A stretch of DNA of 64,000 nt from NCBI GenBank assembly GCA_008828725.1, contig MEHQ01001252.1, positions 1 through 64,000 of the forward strand. Reading direction: 5' to 3'. The stretch comes from Saccharina japonica (lineage: Eukaryota > Sar > Phaeophyceae > Laminariales > Laminariaceae). This document shows, piece after piece, positions 11,364 through 22,734 of this stretch (position 1 is the first letter of the stretch; the number at the start of each line of letters is the position of its first letter). Below the pieces are notes generated by a model. The model ran no database searches. It was not told the DNA's origin and saw only the letters and a program-made list of their open reading frames with translations. Both the position numbers and the translations under genes were made by a program.

Positions 11364-13061
11364 GTTCGTATCGCAATCGAATGAGTAACATTCGCGTTGC
11401 TAGTCCGGCCTTAGTAAAAAATATGTGTTGAAAAAGGACCATTATTATCGAGCAAGTTTTGTCCAAGTGTTAGTATCGCAATCGAATGAGTATCATTCGC
11501 GTTGCTAGTCCCCAGTCCTGAACACAATTGCAAGTCTTTGTCCTGCGTTTTTCCCGCGGGCTCAGGGGTAGTTCCTCGTTGTCTTCAATGTTGCACAGAT
11601 AGATGTTGCTCCGAGTACCTTGGAGTAAAGTAAGGAGTATTGGAGATATAACACTTCAGGTACTTCGTGTACTCAAAGTATTTCGGGGTTCAATACTCCG
11701 GGATACTGCTCGTACTCGGAGTATTTCGGGTATGAACACTCTCGATACTGCTTGTACTCGGAGTATTTCGGGGTCCGATACTGCGGGTACTCCTTGTACT
11801 CCAAGTATTTGGGGCTTCAGTACTGCTCATACTCCAAGTACTCCGAGTATTCAGGCCGCCAGTACTCTCATACTCTTAAGTACTCGGAGTACGAAATGCA
11901 CGCGATACTCGGAGGATACTGCACAATCGGACTGCATACATAGGACGGTGCTTTCGTTTTTGAGATCGAAAAATACAAATCTGAAGCTCGAAATCGAACC
12001 GCATAGGAAACGGCCTCTTGCTTGTGCTAAATCTGACCGGATCGAAAAATGGCATGGTCTTTAAATTCAAGATGTTATCCACGCAGCAAGCAAGAGCAGC
12101 ATCAACAGCAGCAGCAGCAGCAGCACGATCGATGGGTTGGATGGTGACACAGCGACGTTGCTTCGCGCCCGACGACCAGCCGACGATCGGTGCGTCTCTC
12201 CGTCGCCAAACTACAGTCGGCTGGCGAGGGCTCGGGCCTAGACACGAAGGGAAGCGCACTCGGCGCGCGCCTCTCCGTACTCGTAGACTTTACAGCAGCA
12301 GCAGCAGCAGCAGCAGTACAGCAGCAGTAGTCAGTCAACGCTCGGATGCTTCGTTGTGTCAAAATACAAAATACCAGAGACAGGTCGACTCGAGCGCACA
12401 CGGCGTGTCGCCGCCAGACCAGAGGCAGCCAGCGTGGCTTCGGACGCTTGGGTTCTACGCCCAGTACAGCGCACTCGGCGCGTCTCTTCGCGGCGCCAAA
12501 CCACAACAACAGCAGTTGGTCTTGGCGTGGCATGTACTCATACACGTGGTGGCGAGGCGTCGTGGCTTGCGTTCATGTCATGCAACCGTCGTGGTGTGCT
12601 TTCATGTCGCCTCACCACAGCCATCAGGAACCCCCGCCCCCTATTCAAAATAGTAGTAATAAATGTGGAACTCCCAGTGGTCGCAGTTTTTTCTCGGGGT
12701 CTGCTGGAGGGGTGCTCGGCGAGCGTGCTGCTGTGCTCGACGTGCGCTCACCAAGATGCCGATACTCGGCCGAGGCCCATGGTGTGTGCTTGGCTGTCGA
12801 GGCGTGCAAAAACTGTCGCGACGCCGCTGCTGTGCGCCAAGAACGAGCTTTGAGGGTCGAGGGGACAAGGGGGTACCCGTGGTGTGCTTTGAGGGGGTCA
12901 CTTTTCTGTCACGCTTATTGACTTGATTTCGGGGGTCACTTTTCTGTCACGCTGAGTAACTTGAAAACTGGGGCCACTTTTGTCACGCCTATTATCTTGA
13001 GAATCGGGCTTCACTTTTGGGATTATGCTTTCTGAGTCTCCGGTCCAAGGACCGGAGAATA
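11364..13061 (+). repeat. composite TACTCCGAGTA-type repeat, copy 1
   Basis: In order: two direct copies of a 40-bp sequence with TATCGCAATCGAATGAGTA (11,370-11,405 and 11,472-11,510); a spacer with GGTAGTTCCTCGTTGT; about 330 bp built of TACTCGGAGTA-like palindromes (11,605-11,900); a half-hairpin block (11,940-12,030); GC-rich sequence with CAG tracts (12,100-12,330); a block with GTGCAAAAACTGTCGCGACG (12,660-12,890); repeated GGGTCACTTTTCTGTCACG (12,895-13,020); and a terminal hairpin CTCCGGTCCAAGGACCGGAG (13,038-13,057). The same order, inverted and with extra hairpins, occurs at 48,945-51,805. ORFs overlapping it are repeat read-through. Confidence 0.75.
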
Positions 13062-13846
13062 CACACATTGCATAACAACATGCTGGCTTCGTACTCGAAG
13101 GTGCTGTGAACCAGGGATAGACAACTCAATGGAAGATACTCGTATGATAAGAATATTTCACCTGTGTACAACAACATTTCCTCTACGAGTACGTACTGCC
13201 GTGTTTATCGCATTGTTCACAACGGCAACACAATGAAAATGCCCAACACTGTCAATAATGGAGAGAGGGCCAACTCGGTGTACAAGTGACGTTGGCTGCC
13301 GTGATCGCAAGCTATACCCTGACGACGTTTGCTGTAACAACGAACCCTACTTTACATGGTCTTGCTCAAAGGCATACTCGGATGCGTCCCTGATCGCTAC
13401 TATGTTACCGATATTTGATATATGTTGGAACATTCCGTCGTCAGTTTAATTCGTATACAATTTGGGATCAACGAGGCCTCATGCTACGATCAGCCGGAGA
13501 CTATCACCTAGGGTTACTACCCCCGCGTTGATTCACCAATTATCAACGCGGTACCTCGTCGCAGAGAGTAGTTACCCCGGTGAAATAAATACTGCAAAAA
13601 AACTGATGTCGCTGTCGGCGTGCATCGCGCACAACGCAAGGCCGGGCGGGATGGTCTGTTTTTTCACAACCGCTTCCTACTTGTTTTCGTGCTGTTATAG
13701 GTTGATCACGATGGAAGTGGTGTCATTCCACTCTCTTTGAGTGTTTACAACCGTGAAGCTTCCTCCAAGACAGGGGACACAATTCTTGCGTTCCTGCCTT
13801 TTTGGTTCCAAGATTGCTCTAACATTCCGTGGTCTCATTAATTCGT
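13062..13846. other. spacer without a supported gene
   Basis: Short ORFs up to 92 codons are present, but none has motifs, splice context or duplicated support. I see no repeat family either. Confidence 0.4.
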
Positions 13847-15923
13847 ACTAGCGGTACAGCCACGCCTCACCCATGCCGCTAGCCCTGCGTTGCTCATATG
13901 GGTGTGGCAGTACTCGCAGTATGCCGTGATGTACCGCTCTCAACGGGATTGAAAGGAGCACCGCGCGGGGTGGTATGGACCCACGGGGTGTCCGTTCTAG
14001 TCCCCGGGTTGTTGGGGTTGTGTATGTGTGGAAGGACTCGGAGATGGGACCTTATCATCCCCGGGTCCGGTGGTTCATCGAGACCATGAGCGCTAGCCAA
14101 ACTTAAAACCAGTCAGTGGGGTCGGGGTATCCACACTTGACAGGGCGGGATTGACTCGGGGGGTGTCCGTTTTCGCTCCCGGTTTGTTGGAGTTGTACAT
14201 GTATGGAAGGTTTTCTGGTGCAGCTACGCGACCTTCTCGTCCCTGGGTGCGCCGAACCCTCGCGACGTTGCCCTGAGGGGAAACTCTCGCCGAGCGCTGG
14301 CTTTATGAGCCCCAGCCAGTCATAAATCAGCCAGTAGGGTTGGAGTTTCCACACCGTGTGGGGCGTTATCGACTCGGGGGATGTCCGTTTTCGTCACCGG
14401 GTTGTTGGAGTTTTAGATGTATAGCAGGTTTTCTGATCTGGCGATGGGGCCTTTTCCTCTCCGGGTGCTGCGGGACCTCGACATTGTCCTGGGCGGCAAC
14501 TCTTGATACGTGCTGGCGAGCCCCAGCCAATCACCCGGTAGGGTTGAGTTTTCCACACCTCGCGAGGCGATATCGACTCGAGGGATGTCCGTTTTCGTAC
14601 GCGGGCTGTTGGAGTTGTAGATGCATGGAAGGAATTTCGGTACACAGATAGGACCCTATTGTCCCCGTGTGCCGCTGGCTTCTCACGAGCCTCTTGAGAC
14701 AATCAGTGATCAGTCGATGGGGATGGGGTTTCTACACCGTGCGGGACGGTGTCCACCAGGGAAATCGCAATTCTTGTTCCCGGTTGGTCACAGTTAAGAG
14801 GTATGGAGGGGTTTCTAATCCGGGGATGGGGCCCTATCCTTCCCTTGTGTGGTGGAACCTCGATGGTTCTACGTTATATTCGGCAACATTCTTCTTGAAA
14901 GTTCCAGCGGTCTCTGGCATGGATTTGGACCAAAGTCTAACCATCTGTCACAGAATTACAATTCAAGATAGTAAGTCAGCAGCTTTGCTGGCCAGATATC
15001 TGTCAGATTGACCAATTACTCTTTGTTGAACAGCAGCAGTTTCATCCGATCTTCAAGGCTGGTGTTGTGTCTCTGTGTATACAGTCTGCCATCTCAGCAG
15101 TGGGCGGCATGTATTCGGGTCTCGGTGCCAGGTCCGCCTGTCTGTGAGCTGGTGGTGGTGGCGTTGGCGGTGTGTTGGTGATAGCTGCTATTGTTGCTTC
15201 TGTAGTTGGTGTGGTGATGGCTGTAGTTTTCTGCATGCTTGCTGCTGCTGGAGAATCTCGTTGCATTGCATGCAGAATTGCATTGTTCGCCACAATCAGC
15301 CAATAGGCTTCGTGTTTATCAGTAAAAAAACTAAATAACCACAATTTGATGAAAAATGTCCAGTGCCCTCTGAAATGGATACTTCTTTGCCCAGTCGGTA
15401 GAGTTGATTTCAAAAGTGTCAGACACACCAGCAAGGCTGGCAATATCTCACCGCATTGCTATCTCGTGCGTTGCATATTGCCTGAGGGGCTGTCGGCAAT
15501 GCTCAGCACACGACGGCCAGGACTCGGCGCGATGTGAGACGCAGTGTCCCGATGATTGTGCCTCGTACTTTCTCTACCGATGTCGCGAGGCGGAGCTGAA
15601 ACGCTATGGATCGCAAAACTCGTGAGAACGTGATGACGGTACTCGGAGTGTGCTGTGATGTACCATTGTGCACGGAAATATAGGGACCATTGGTGGATAC
15701 ATGTAGAGTTTAGCTGGCCCTTACATTGCCGTCCGTTGTCATTGTTGTTGGGATTGTGGCGATGCTCAGCGCGCGACGGCCAGGACTCGGTGGGGCATGA
15801 GACCCGGCGTTCCACTGGTTGTGGCACCCAGGCTCCCTATCTATATGGGGCAAGGCTGGGCTGAAGCGCTCTGGATCGCGAGGCCATGATTCCAGACAGA
15901 CAGACTAACAGCATTTAATAATA
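13847..15923 (-). mobile_element. composite satellite-bearing element, copy A
   Basis: Inverted relative to copy B (35,727-38,884) and homologous at both ends and in the body. Read on the minus strand it starts TATTATTAAATGCTG followed by (TCTG)n, has a block with GACGGCCAGGACTCGG present twice, about 480 bp found only in this copy (15,020-15,500), a block with CTGCTGACTTAC and CCAAATCCATGCCAG, then about four units of a 200-220-bp repeat (CCCGGGTCGATA type), and ends GTACCGCTAGT. Near the 3' end CTAGCGG and CCGCTAG can pair. It directly abuts the TIR element at 15,924. Confidence 0.7.
15020..15500 (-). other. segment unique to copy A of the composite element
   Basis: Copy B lacks this piece. 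On the minus strand it contains a 133-codon ORF (15,443 to 15,042). It starts hydrophobic, has a Thr/Ala/Pro-rich middle (TPPTPPPPAHRQ) and no recognised domain. It may be a captured host fragment or a piece lost from copy B. I do not recognise a product. Confidence 0.4.
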
Positions 15924-17194
15924 CTACTGTTAGATTCTGGAATCAAGGCCTGTTTGGACCCAAAAACGTGGCAGGCTATTCGAAATCACCACTTTAAAAA
16001 TCCAAAATACAGGGCAAAATCAAAATAGCATAGGAAAGGAGAAGAACGTCTAATTACTTGGGTTTACACTACGTAAACGGTACAAGTTATATTCGAAAAG
16101 TCTCTGGGGTGGAGACCAGGTGAACGCTGAAACTTGACACACACCTTTGACTGAAGTAGACGCGGAGGATGGACATTCATTTTCCTATACGTTTCATATA
16201 TGGCGATTTTAAAGGCGGAATAACATGTGTTTTGGCATCTTTCTTGTTATTTGAGCGAGGGAAAGACTTGCCTCACGTTGATGTGGAATATATAACGTCG
16301 TTCCACTGCGTTGGGATATGGTGCGCACAACAGCGCAACTCGCGGCTGATTTCATTCAGCAGCCGTCGAGAAATTTCGATCCCAAAATAGCCTCTTGGCC
16401 ACCTTTCGCTCAGCAAGCAATTGGCTTTTGTGATGGGAAACAAAAAAAAACACGAAGGAAGTACGACTAAAGGAAAAAAGAGAAAAGTCGGTCGGGAAAA
16501 GATGGAAAGCTATCTAGAACGCACAGGACAAGCGATGCGCGAAGCTTCGGTGGTCGCACGCCAGGCGACTGCCATCGAACGCGGTGGCCGCGCCGCGGCC
16601 GAGTCCATCCGCGATCGGGCGGTGAAGAAACGGAACAAAAGTCGCGCGGAGGCCTCTGAGACGAAGGCACAGCTCTCAAGCGCAGCTGCTCATATTCACG
16701 AGCACGAGTCCAACATAAAGCTGCAACTAGACCTCCGTCGTGAGTCATACGCGGTGCTGGCCACCACCCGGGCTGAGCTATGCGACCAGCAAGAAGTCGC
16801 GCGCAAGCAGGAGTCTTCCGAAGCCTCGGCTGGATGCATGCCCGTCCCCAGGGGATGCACTGGCCTGCTGTCCGTCATCGAGCTCAATGTTCCTACAGCA
16901 GTCAAGTGCGGCCAGCTCACGCTCAAGCGTCCGTGTGTTGTAACGCAGCAGGCTAAAACATTTTTTGCTCGAACGAGTCAACAAGGAATGTCCGGCTGCT
17001 CGCTGCTCGCCGTCGGAAAAAAATGAAATGTGCATCCACGAACTATGAATAGACTTTTACTGTGAAATTTGAGTTTTTCCCTCATTGCTGATTGGCTGAT
17101 CGTGAAAGTTTCTTTTTTCCAGTTTGAAGATCCCCGGACAGAAAAATGGCGAATTTTACGTCTAAAAAAAAGTGATTCCAGGTGCTAACTGTAG
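15924..17194 (+). mobile_element. TIR element, copy 2 (about 1.27 kb)
   Basis: The ends are CTACTGTTAGATTCTGGAAT on the left and, reverse-complemented, CTACAGTTAGCACCTGGAAT on the right. This is the same pattern as copy 1 at 4,673-5,958. The element carries an intact 198-codon ORF in place of the broken ORF of copy 1. It lies directly against the composite element on the left and a CCCACC-type dispersed repeat on the right, so this site has been hit repeatedly. No transposase motif is visible. Confidence 0.75.
16433..17026 (+). CDS. ORF of the TIR element, unknown charged helical protein
   Basis: ATG 16,433 is chosen because it matches the MGNK start of the other copy; an in-frame ATG at 16,421 would add four residues. 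The product has 197 residues. Residues 1-25 are strongly basic (KGKKRKVGREK), resembling a nuclear localisation or nucleic-acid-binding tail. Residues 25-125 are Ala/Glu/Arg/Lys/Gln-rich and probably helical or coiled-coil (AESIRDRAVKKRNKSRAEAS, LQLDLRRESYAVLATTRAEL). The C-terminal part contains GCTGLLSVIELNVPTAVKCG and LTLKRPCVVTQQ, both conserved in the other copy. No catalytic motif, no DDE pattern and no zinc finger is visible. It could be an accessory protein of the element or a captured host exon. Confidence 0.5.
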   Translation: MGNKKKHEGSTTKGKKRKVGREKMESYLERTGQAMREASVVARQATAIERGGRAAAESIRDRAVKKRNKSRAEASETKAQLSSAAAHIHEHESNIKLQLDLRRESYAVLATTRAELCDQQEVARKQESSEASAGCMPVPRGCTGLLSVIELNVPTAVKCGQLTLKRPCVVTQQAKTFFARTSQQGMSGCSLLAVGKK

Positions 17195-17640
17195 TGGTAC
17201 CCCGAACTATGCCAGGGCGGGGCCGGTATAGCGGACAAAAAAGAAAATACCAAAAAATAACTGGGCCAAGATCCACACCCTATGACGCAATGCACTGATT
17301 GACCAGGTAAATTCACACACGCAGTCAACCACGTATCAATCCACCCACCCACACCCACACCCACCCACCCACCCAGCCACCCACCCACGTACCAACCGAT
17401 CGACACACGCACCAACCCATCCACCCGCCCAATACAACAACAGTGTGAAATCAGTATACAGCAGCACCAGTACGTACAGCAGCAGTAGTAGTAGTATACA
17501 ACCCATCAACCCATCTACAGCAGAACCAACTGAACAGCAGCAGCAGTCCAGAAAATAGCAACAAGTACGTAGAGCGGACAAAAACAAAACGCCGGCATCG
17601 ATGCGGAGCCCTTGTTTAGCACGTACGTGCAGCAGTGTCC
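17195..17640 (+). repeat. dispersed repeat with CCCACC core, copy 1
   Basis: It begins AGTGGTACCCCGAACTATGC followed by GCGGGGCCGGTATAGCGGAC, then a CCCACCCACA minisatellite (17,335-17,430), CAG tracts and CGGAGCCCTTGT near 17,607. Related copies in the same orientation are at 28,230-28,470 and 43,131-43,560. Confidence 0.7.
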
Positions 17641-18060
17641 CTTTTTCGTTTGTTTTTGGTCGATTTTTGTACGCCTGATCTTTTTATCTTGAAATTAGTG
17701 CGAAAACGACCACGTAACTCTCGCAGTTTTAGGCCGATTTCGATTCTGACCGAAGTTCTGGAGATCCATATTTTCCAGGACCTTCCTCGGGAAAATTCCC
17801 GCAGGATTTCACGGGAATTGGGCTTTTTTCCCGTTCCCGTGCAAATATCGTTCCCGTGATCCCACCCAACCAGTTCCCGAAGAAATCTTGATATCCCGTT
17901 CCCACCCAAACAGATTTCTTGGAAATAGCTGAAATCCCGTGGTTTCCCGTTCCCGTGCCGTAAAATCCCGTGGAAATCTCGACTTCCCGAATCCCGTGCA
18001 AACCAAAACTGTGGAAAAATAAAACATTCCCGCGGGAACTATTCCCGCGTCTTCATTGTG
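17640..18060. repeat. TTCCCGTTCCCGTG-rich repeat
   Basis: Irregular repeats of TTCCCG, CCCGTG and CGGGAA. A related but more regular array lies at 22,290-22,580. In both places it adjoins ACTTGA..TTAGTGT minisatellite sequence, so the two belong to one composite family. ORFs are read-through. Confidence 0.6.
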
Positions 18061-18284
18061 CACGGGATAACCAAACGGGATCAGCACGTACATATTGCCA
18101 GGTACATATAATATATTATATATTATATGGTACGTATGATTTGTTCAAGGTGTAATACTCGTACGATTCATGTACACGGATTCATATTATATACAAGGTT
18201 CCCCTCCGGGACGTGCCTAGGGGAGTGGCGCAAGAACAAACATGAAAACCTAACAGCATACATACATACTTGGCAAATATAAAT

Positions 18285-19010
18285 TGACTTGGTTTTCGTG
18301 AGCGGGCCGAAGATGACTTGTTTTTTGTGTGCGGGTTCAAAATTGACTTGTTTTTTTTGTGTGCGGGCAGGAAATGATGAAATTATCGGAATGCACTTGC
18401 TTTCAGTGTGGGGGGTCGAAATTGGCTTGATTTTCCGTGTAGGGATCGAAATTGACTTGACTTTAGTGTTGAATTCCAAACGACTTAGCTTTAGTATTCT
18501 TTCGTTTGCCCTCCGACAATATGCACCATGAGAACGTTGATCACTCACAGGCATCCCCTAACAGAAGAAAATCAATGAATGAAGTCTCGCTCCTTTCTGC
18601 ATCTACTTCCCTTCGTATACCTTATCAGGTATTATATGTACATACTTCATATTGCTGTTTTATTTAGTGTCTGGATCGAAAATGACTTGGTTTTAGTGTC
18701 GGGATTGAAATTGACTTGACTTTAGTGTGTGGATCGCAATTGACTTGGATTTCGTGTGGGTAGCCGAATTTGACTTGATTTTTGTGTCGGGGCATCGAAG
18801 TGACTTGGTTTTTGTGTGGGTAGTCGAAATTGACGTGGGTTTTGCGTCGGGGCATCAAAATTGACTTGATTTTGAGTGGGGATCGAACATGACTTGATTT
18901 GCAGTGTGGGATCGAAATTTACTGTTTGGTTTTCGTGGTGGGGGGGTTAGTGACCGCGGGTCGAAATTTACTTGGTTCTTGTGTGGGGGTCGAAATTCAC
19001 TTTGTTTTTG
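18285..19010 (+). repeat. about 30-bp minisatellite (GACTTG...TTTTAGTGT...ATCGAAAT)
   Basis: Two blocks, about 18,285-18,495 and 18,665-19,010, consist of diverged units with the consensus TGACTTGNTTTTNGTGTGGG then ATCGAAAT. Units are roughly 28-32 bp and number about 18. There are no unique spacers between units, so it is not a CRISPR-like array. Confidence 0.85.
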
Positions 19011-19269
19011 GTGATAATATACTACGTACGCGTACGAACAAAATAAGGGAGAAAAACAAAAATAATCAGTGAATAATTCGCTCGCAGAAAACACAACACC
19101 ACAACTACCGGTACCACCAAGATCAATACTGTAATGGTATGGGCTAGGAAGGCCAATTACCTCTGCATAGGTAATTGGTCCGTTTTCGTATAACTTGGAT
19201 GGCATTCGTATTCGGTATTCGGGGTATTTATAATATCTGTGGGCCATACTTGAAGCCCATCCCGAGGCA

Positions 19270-19405
19270 GATGTCATCTGGCTCGGGGATTAATATAAGC
19301 TGCTTCTCTTCTACGCTTGACTCTACGGAAAGTGAGTAACACCAAGGATGCTTAATAGACAAACCTGCAAGGGGATACTCTGTGTCTCACCCAGTCTTAT
19401 CACAC
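19270..19405 (+). promoter_or_regulatory. LTR-like fragment with TATA box, copy 1
   Basis: The sequence GATTAATATAAGCTGC, a TCTTCTACGCTTGA stretch and CACCAAGGATGCTTAATAG recur, inverted, at 53,801-53,930. A TATA-like AATATAAG about 25 bp before a pyrimidine-rich stretch resembles an LTR U3/R boundary. No paired LTR or pol is seen nearby, so it would be a solo or truncated fragment. The promoter role is inferred. Confidence 0.4.
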
Positions 19406-20214
19406 GTGGCGTCGACGTACACAATAAATCAGGTTGTGCCCCTGCGACTCGAGTGCTCGCGGCCAACGAGTACTCGCCAAATCTCCGTGAAAACAATAGC
19501 CGGGTACTCGCGAGTATTTCCGCTCTTTTAGTTAAGCTTTTAGTCATGATGTGTATACTCCTAACGCCGGTTTAGTGTCTACCATTTTATGTAAAAAGCC
19601 ATATCCTACGTACAACTCATATGTTGGGTTTTCGTATGTACATACCTACTAAACGCAATAAATTACAGAGGCCCTAAATTCTCGGGTATGGACGTGCTAT
19701 ACTCGTCCCGTGACGTTGTAACGACAAAGAGTTACAGGCTATTAATATTTAATAGTTGTACTCGCGAGAGTATACCGGGCATTTGCTAAAAGGGAACGTA
19801 CAACTCTATACCTGGTACCTGGTAAATATCAGTAAACCACAAACATTTGAACAGACGTACTCTATACCTGCAAGCAAAAAAAAGAAGAAAAAAAGCATCT
19901 CCGGGATTTGAACTCAGGTTCTCGTATTCAAGTCGGGGATCGGGCCACATGCTACATGTACGTGATTACTTGCTAGAAATATCAATTTGTTCTCGTTTTG
20001 GAGCCAGACCGCCCGAACACTGAGTATCATCGCATGCGTCGGCATGCAGCATGCAGAGCAGACACAAGACATATGGAGCCCATCAACAGCAGCAGCAAGC
20101 AGAAGAGTGGTGGTGGTGTGGTTTGGTGACGGATTGCTGGCTCCTATGAAAGCAACTACTCGTAGCGACAACAGAGCACATCACAGATCTGCCTCCGATG
20201 CGCATAGCAGTGTT
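19406..20214. other. spacer without a supported gene
   Basis: Palindromic TACCTGGTACCTGG words occur near 19,808-19,822. A tRNA B-box-like GAGTTCAAATCCC lies on the minus strand near 19,907-19,919 but does not fold into a tRNA (see rejected items). No gene seen. Confidence 0.4.
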
Positions 20215-21000
20215 GTACCACTGTGTCCTGAAAAGTAACGACAGTTTATATATATTTTGAATGAACAAAACATTCTTACATTTCGGGACAGCGGAGAGAT
20301 TCGTACATGAGCATCGATCTGCAGGTAGGTATGATACCATGACTCGGAAAATCGCAGGCTTCGACAAAAGCAACTCGTCACGGTACGAGCACGGATCTAG
20401 GCACGCGCATGCATGGTGTAATGCCTGCTGCTGCTGTCTGCTGTGCTTCTGGGCGGCAGGGTTGTAACATTGAGGTTGTACTGTTTGTAACACGCTCTCT
20501 GAGGTGCTGCTGCTGTTCGTGTGTGCTCCCCGTGCTCCCGGCAAGAAACAACAAAAAACGCACGACTGAACAAAAACAGGGCCTCAGAGAAAACGTGAAA
20601 ACAAAGCAATATTATTTACTGGCACGTACTACAAAACACGGGGCGCACAATGTTGTACAACTTTTGTCCGGAAAAGTAACGACAGTTTATATATATTTTT
20701 AATTAAGAAAAGGTTATTACATTTCGGGACAGCGGAGAGGTTCGTACATGAGCATCGATTTGCAGGTATGATGCATACCATGACTCGGAAAATTCGCAGG
20801 CTTCGACAAAAGTAACTCGTCACGGTACAGCACGGATCTGAGGCACGCGCATGCATGATGTAATGCCTGCTGTGCTGCTGCTGCTGCTGCTGGGCGGCAG
20901 GGTTGTAACATTGAGGTTGTACTGTTTGTAACACGCTCTCTGCGGTGCTGCTGCTGTTCGTGTGTGCTCTACGTGCTCCCGGCAAGAAACACACAAACTG
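20215..21000. repeat. direct repeat, period about 440 bp, two copies
   Basis: 20,215-20,560 and 20,655-20,995 share GAAAAGTAACGACAGTTTAT, ACATTTCGGGACAGCGGAGA, a GCATGCATG box, CTG tracts, GGGCGGCAGGGTTGTAACAT and CGTGCTCCCGGCAAGAAAC in the same order. A weaker third copy may follow at 21,030-21,260. ORFs on either strand are parallel read-throughs of both copies. Confidence 0.85.
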
Positions 21001-21539
21001 TCAGCACAACAGAAAGAAAGGTAGATGGTGGATCACGGACCGCTTGCTCCGATAAACACAGCTAGCCACAGCAGTACAGCGCAGATGGGTGTATCACCCA
21101 CGCACGGTGTTACCTGCTGCTGGTGGTGCCTATGCAGAGTAGTAACGTTGTGCTCTCTGCATGTTCTGTTTCTACTCTGTCTGTGGTATACCGATATGTC
21201 TGCGCTCTCCTGTGTGTGCGTCATGACCAGCTCGTGAAATCAGGGCAAACAACAGGACATTACGTATTATTTACTGGCACGTACGTACAAAAAACGGCCT
21301 CATGCAGAAAACCCGGGAAATCGGCTTATCCACTCCCGCGGGAAAAAAAACTTCGAGCGCCCGCCACGCGAGCCACAGAGCTCGGATCGAGCCCAAACCT
21401 CGACCAATGTGTCCGGCCGGGCCTCCCGTGTCGGGGTACTTAGCGTTTTGCCGAAAAGCGCTCGCGCGGAGAGAAAAGTTGCGAAAAGTGCGAAAATTTC
21501 ACAAACATAACTATACATATATATATTCTTACGTACAGC

Positions 21540-22010
21540 AGTTCGAGGTCTGAAATGACATGAAACTATGGAATTATAATTTGTAATTTTGTAAATGTTA
21601 TATTAAACAATATATATATCAAGTTATATTAAACCCGGTATATTATACTGGCACCAAGAGTCCCATATAAAATATTTAAATAATAAAAAATGTTGAAAAA
21701 TATTGAAAATTAAAAATACAAAAATACATCAATAAAATAAAACTAAGAAATCAAAATTCAAAATAAAATTACAATTTTGTCTACCAGGTTACATAAATAC
21801 GTATTAACCCTTACAGGACTGGAGTCCCGTTTTGGGGACAAATCACTTAGAATTAGAGTCGTTTGTCCCCAAAACGGGACTGCAGTTCTAAAAGGGTTAA
21901 TGTAATAATGTATGAATTATTAATAAGGATCATAAATAATAAATAATACGTAACAAATATTTCAAAGATAAAAGATAAAATATAAGAGTCCGATCAGCGT
22001 ATTCATACGT
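21540..22010. other. AT-rich spacer
   Basis: Strongly AT-rich DNA with many TATATA and AATAAAA words, no ORF, and a foldback MITE inside (21,808-21,896). Confidence 0.7.
21808..21896. mobile_element. piggyBac-like MITE, 89 bp
   Basis: Flanked on both sides by TTAA (21,804-21,807 and 21,897-21,900), the target duplication of piggyBac transposons. The inner ends start CCCTT and finish AAGGG. The arms are about 35 nt: both contain AGTCCCGTTTTGGGGACAAA when read from their own end, with a few mismatches nearer the tips and an unpaired loop of about 19 nt. It is too small to encode a protein, so it would rely on a transposase elsewhere. Confidence 0.8.
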
Positions 22011-22289
22011 CGATTGCAGATTGTTGGTGTGTGTGTGTTTTTTTTTACTCATTTTTTTTTATGTTTAAACAATTATACACTTGGTTCAGTTCAATCACGC
22101 ACAACACTCGGAAAAAAAACGAACGAAAAACCGGGGCTGTTATCCGGGTATCCCCTGGGCATCCCCGGAAATGTTCCAGATGGATCCCTGTGCATCATGT
22201 ATAACGTTTTTACATTTCTCTTGGACGCTATTATTTAATATGTCTGCGTATCATGCAATGTCCCACAACACCTTCAACAGTCACGGTGG

Positions 22290-22705
22290 CTCATTCGCGT
22301 CCCGTGACTTCCCGTGGTGGGTGCTTACAAAAGTCCCGTGAATTATCGTGGTGGCTACTTCCCGCGGGAAGATTTCCCGTGGTGGCCGGTTCCCGCAGGA
22401 AGTTTTCCCGTGGTGGCCGGTTCCCGTACAAAAAACCCTGCGAGTTCCCGTGGTGGCTACTTCCCGCGGGAAGGGTTCCCGGGGAGGTCAGTTCCCGTCC
22501 AAAAATACCCGCGAGTTCCCGTGGTGGCTAAATCCCGCAGGAAACGTTCCCAAGATGGAAAACCGTTCCCGAGGAAGGTCCTGATATTTTCACTTGTTGG
22601 TGACTTGAAAAATGATTTTAGTGTGGAAAAAAACGTCTTGATCATAGTATAGAATTTTTAATCTTGAAAGTAGTCTGGATATTTCGACTTGATATTAGTG
22701 TAGGG
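22290..22705 (+). repeat. CCCGTGGTGGC minisatellite plus ACTTGA-type tail
   Basis: 22,290-22,580 is made of about 30-bp units with TTCCCGTGGTGGC followed by ACTTCCCGCGGGAAG or GGTTCCCGCAGGAAG. 22,580-22,705 has ACTTG..TTTTAGTGT words like those at 18.3-19.0 kb. Overlapping ORFs in three frames are repeat translations. Confidence 0.8.
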
Positions 22706-22734
22706 GTTAGCGGAAACGCCCTCCAAATACGTTG

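Noticed and set aside
12018..12921. ORFs of 165-211 codons on the plus strand
   Set aside because: They span CAG tracts and the composite repeat; the inverted copy at 49-50 kb does not keep the frames.
18285..19010. Regular short repeats resembling a CRISPR array
   Set aside because: Units follow one another without unique spacers and vary in sequence; this is a eukaryotic minisatellite.
19900..19980. Possible tRNA gene on the minus strand
   Set aside because: A B-box-like GAGTTCAAATCCC is present, but no matching A box, acceptor stem or anticodon stem can be formed.
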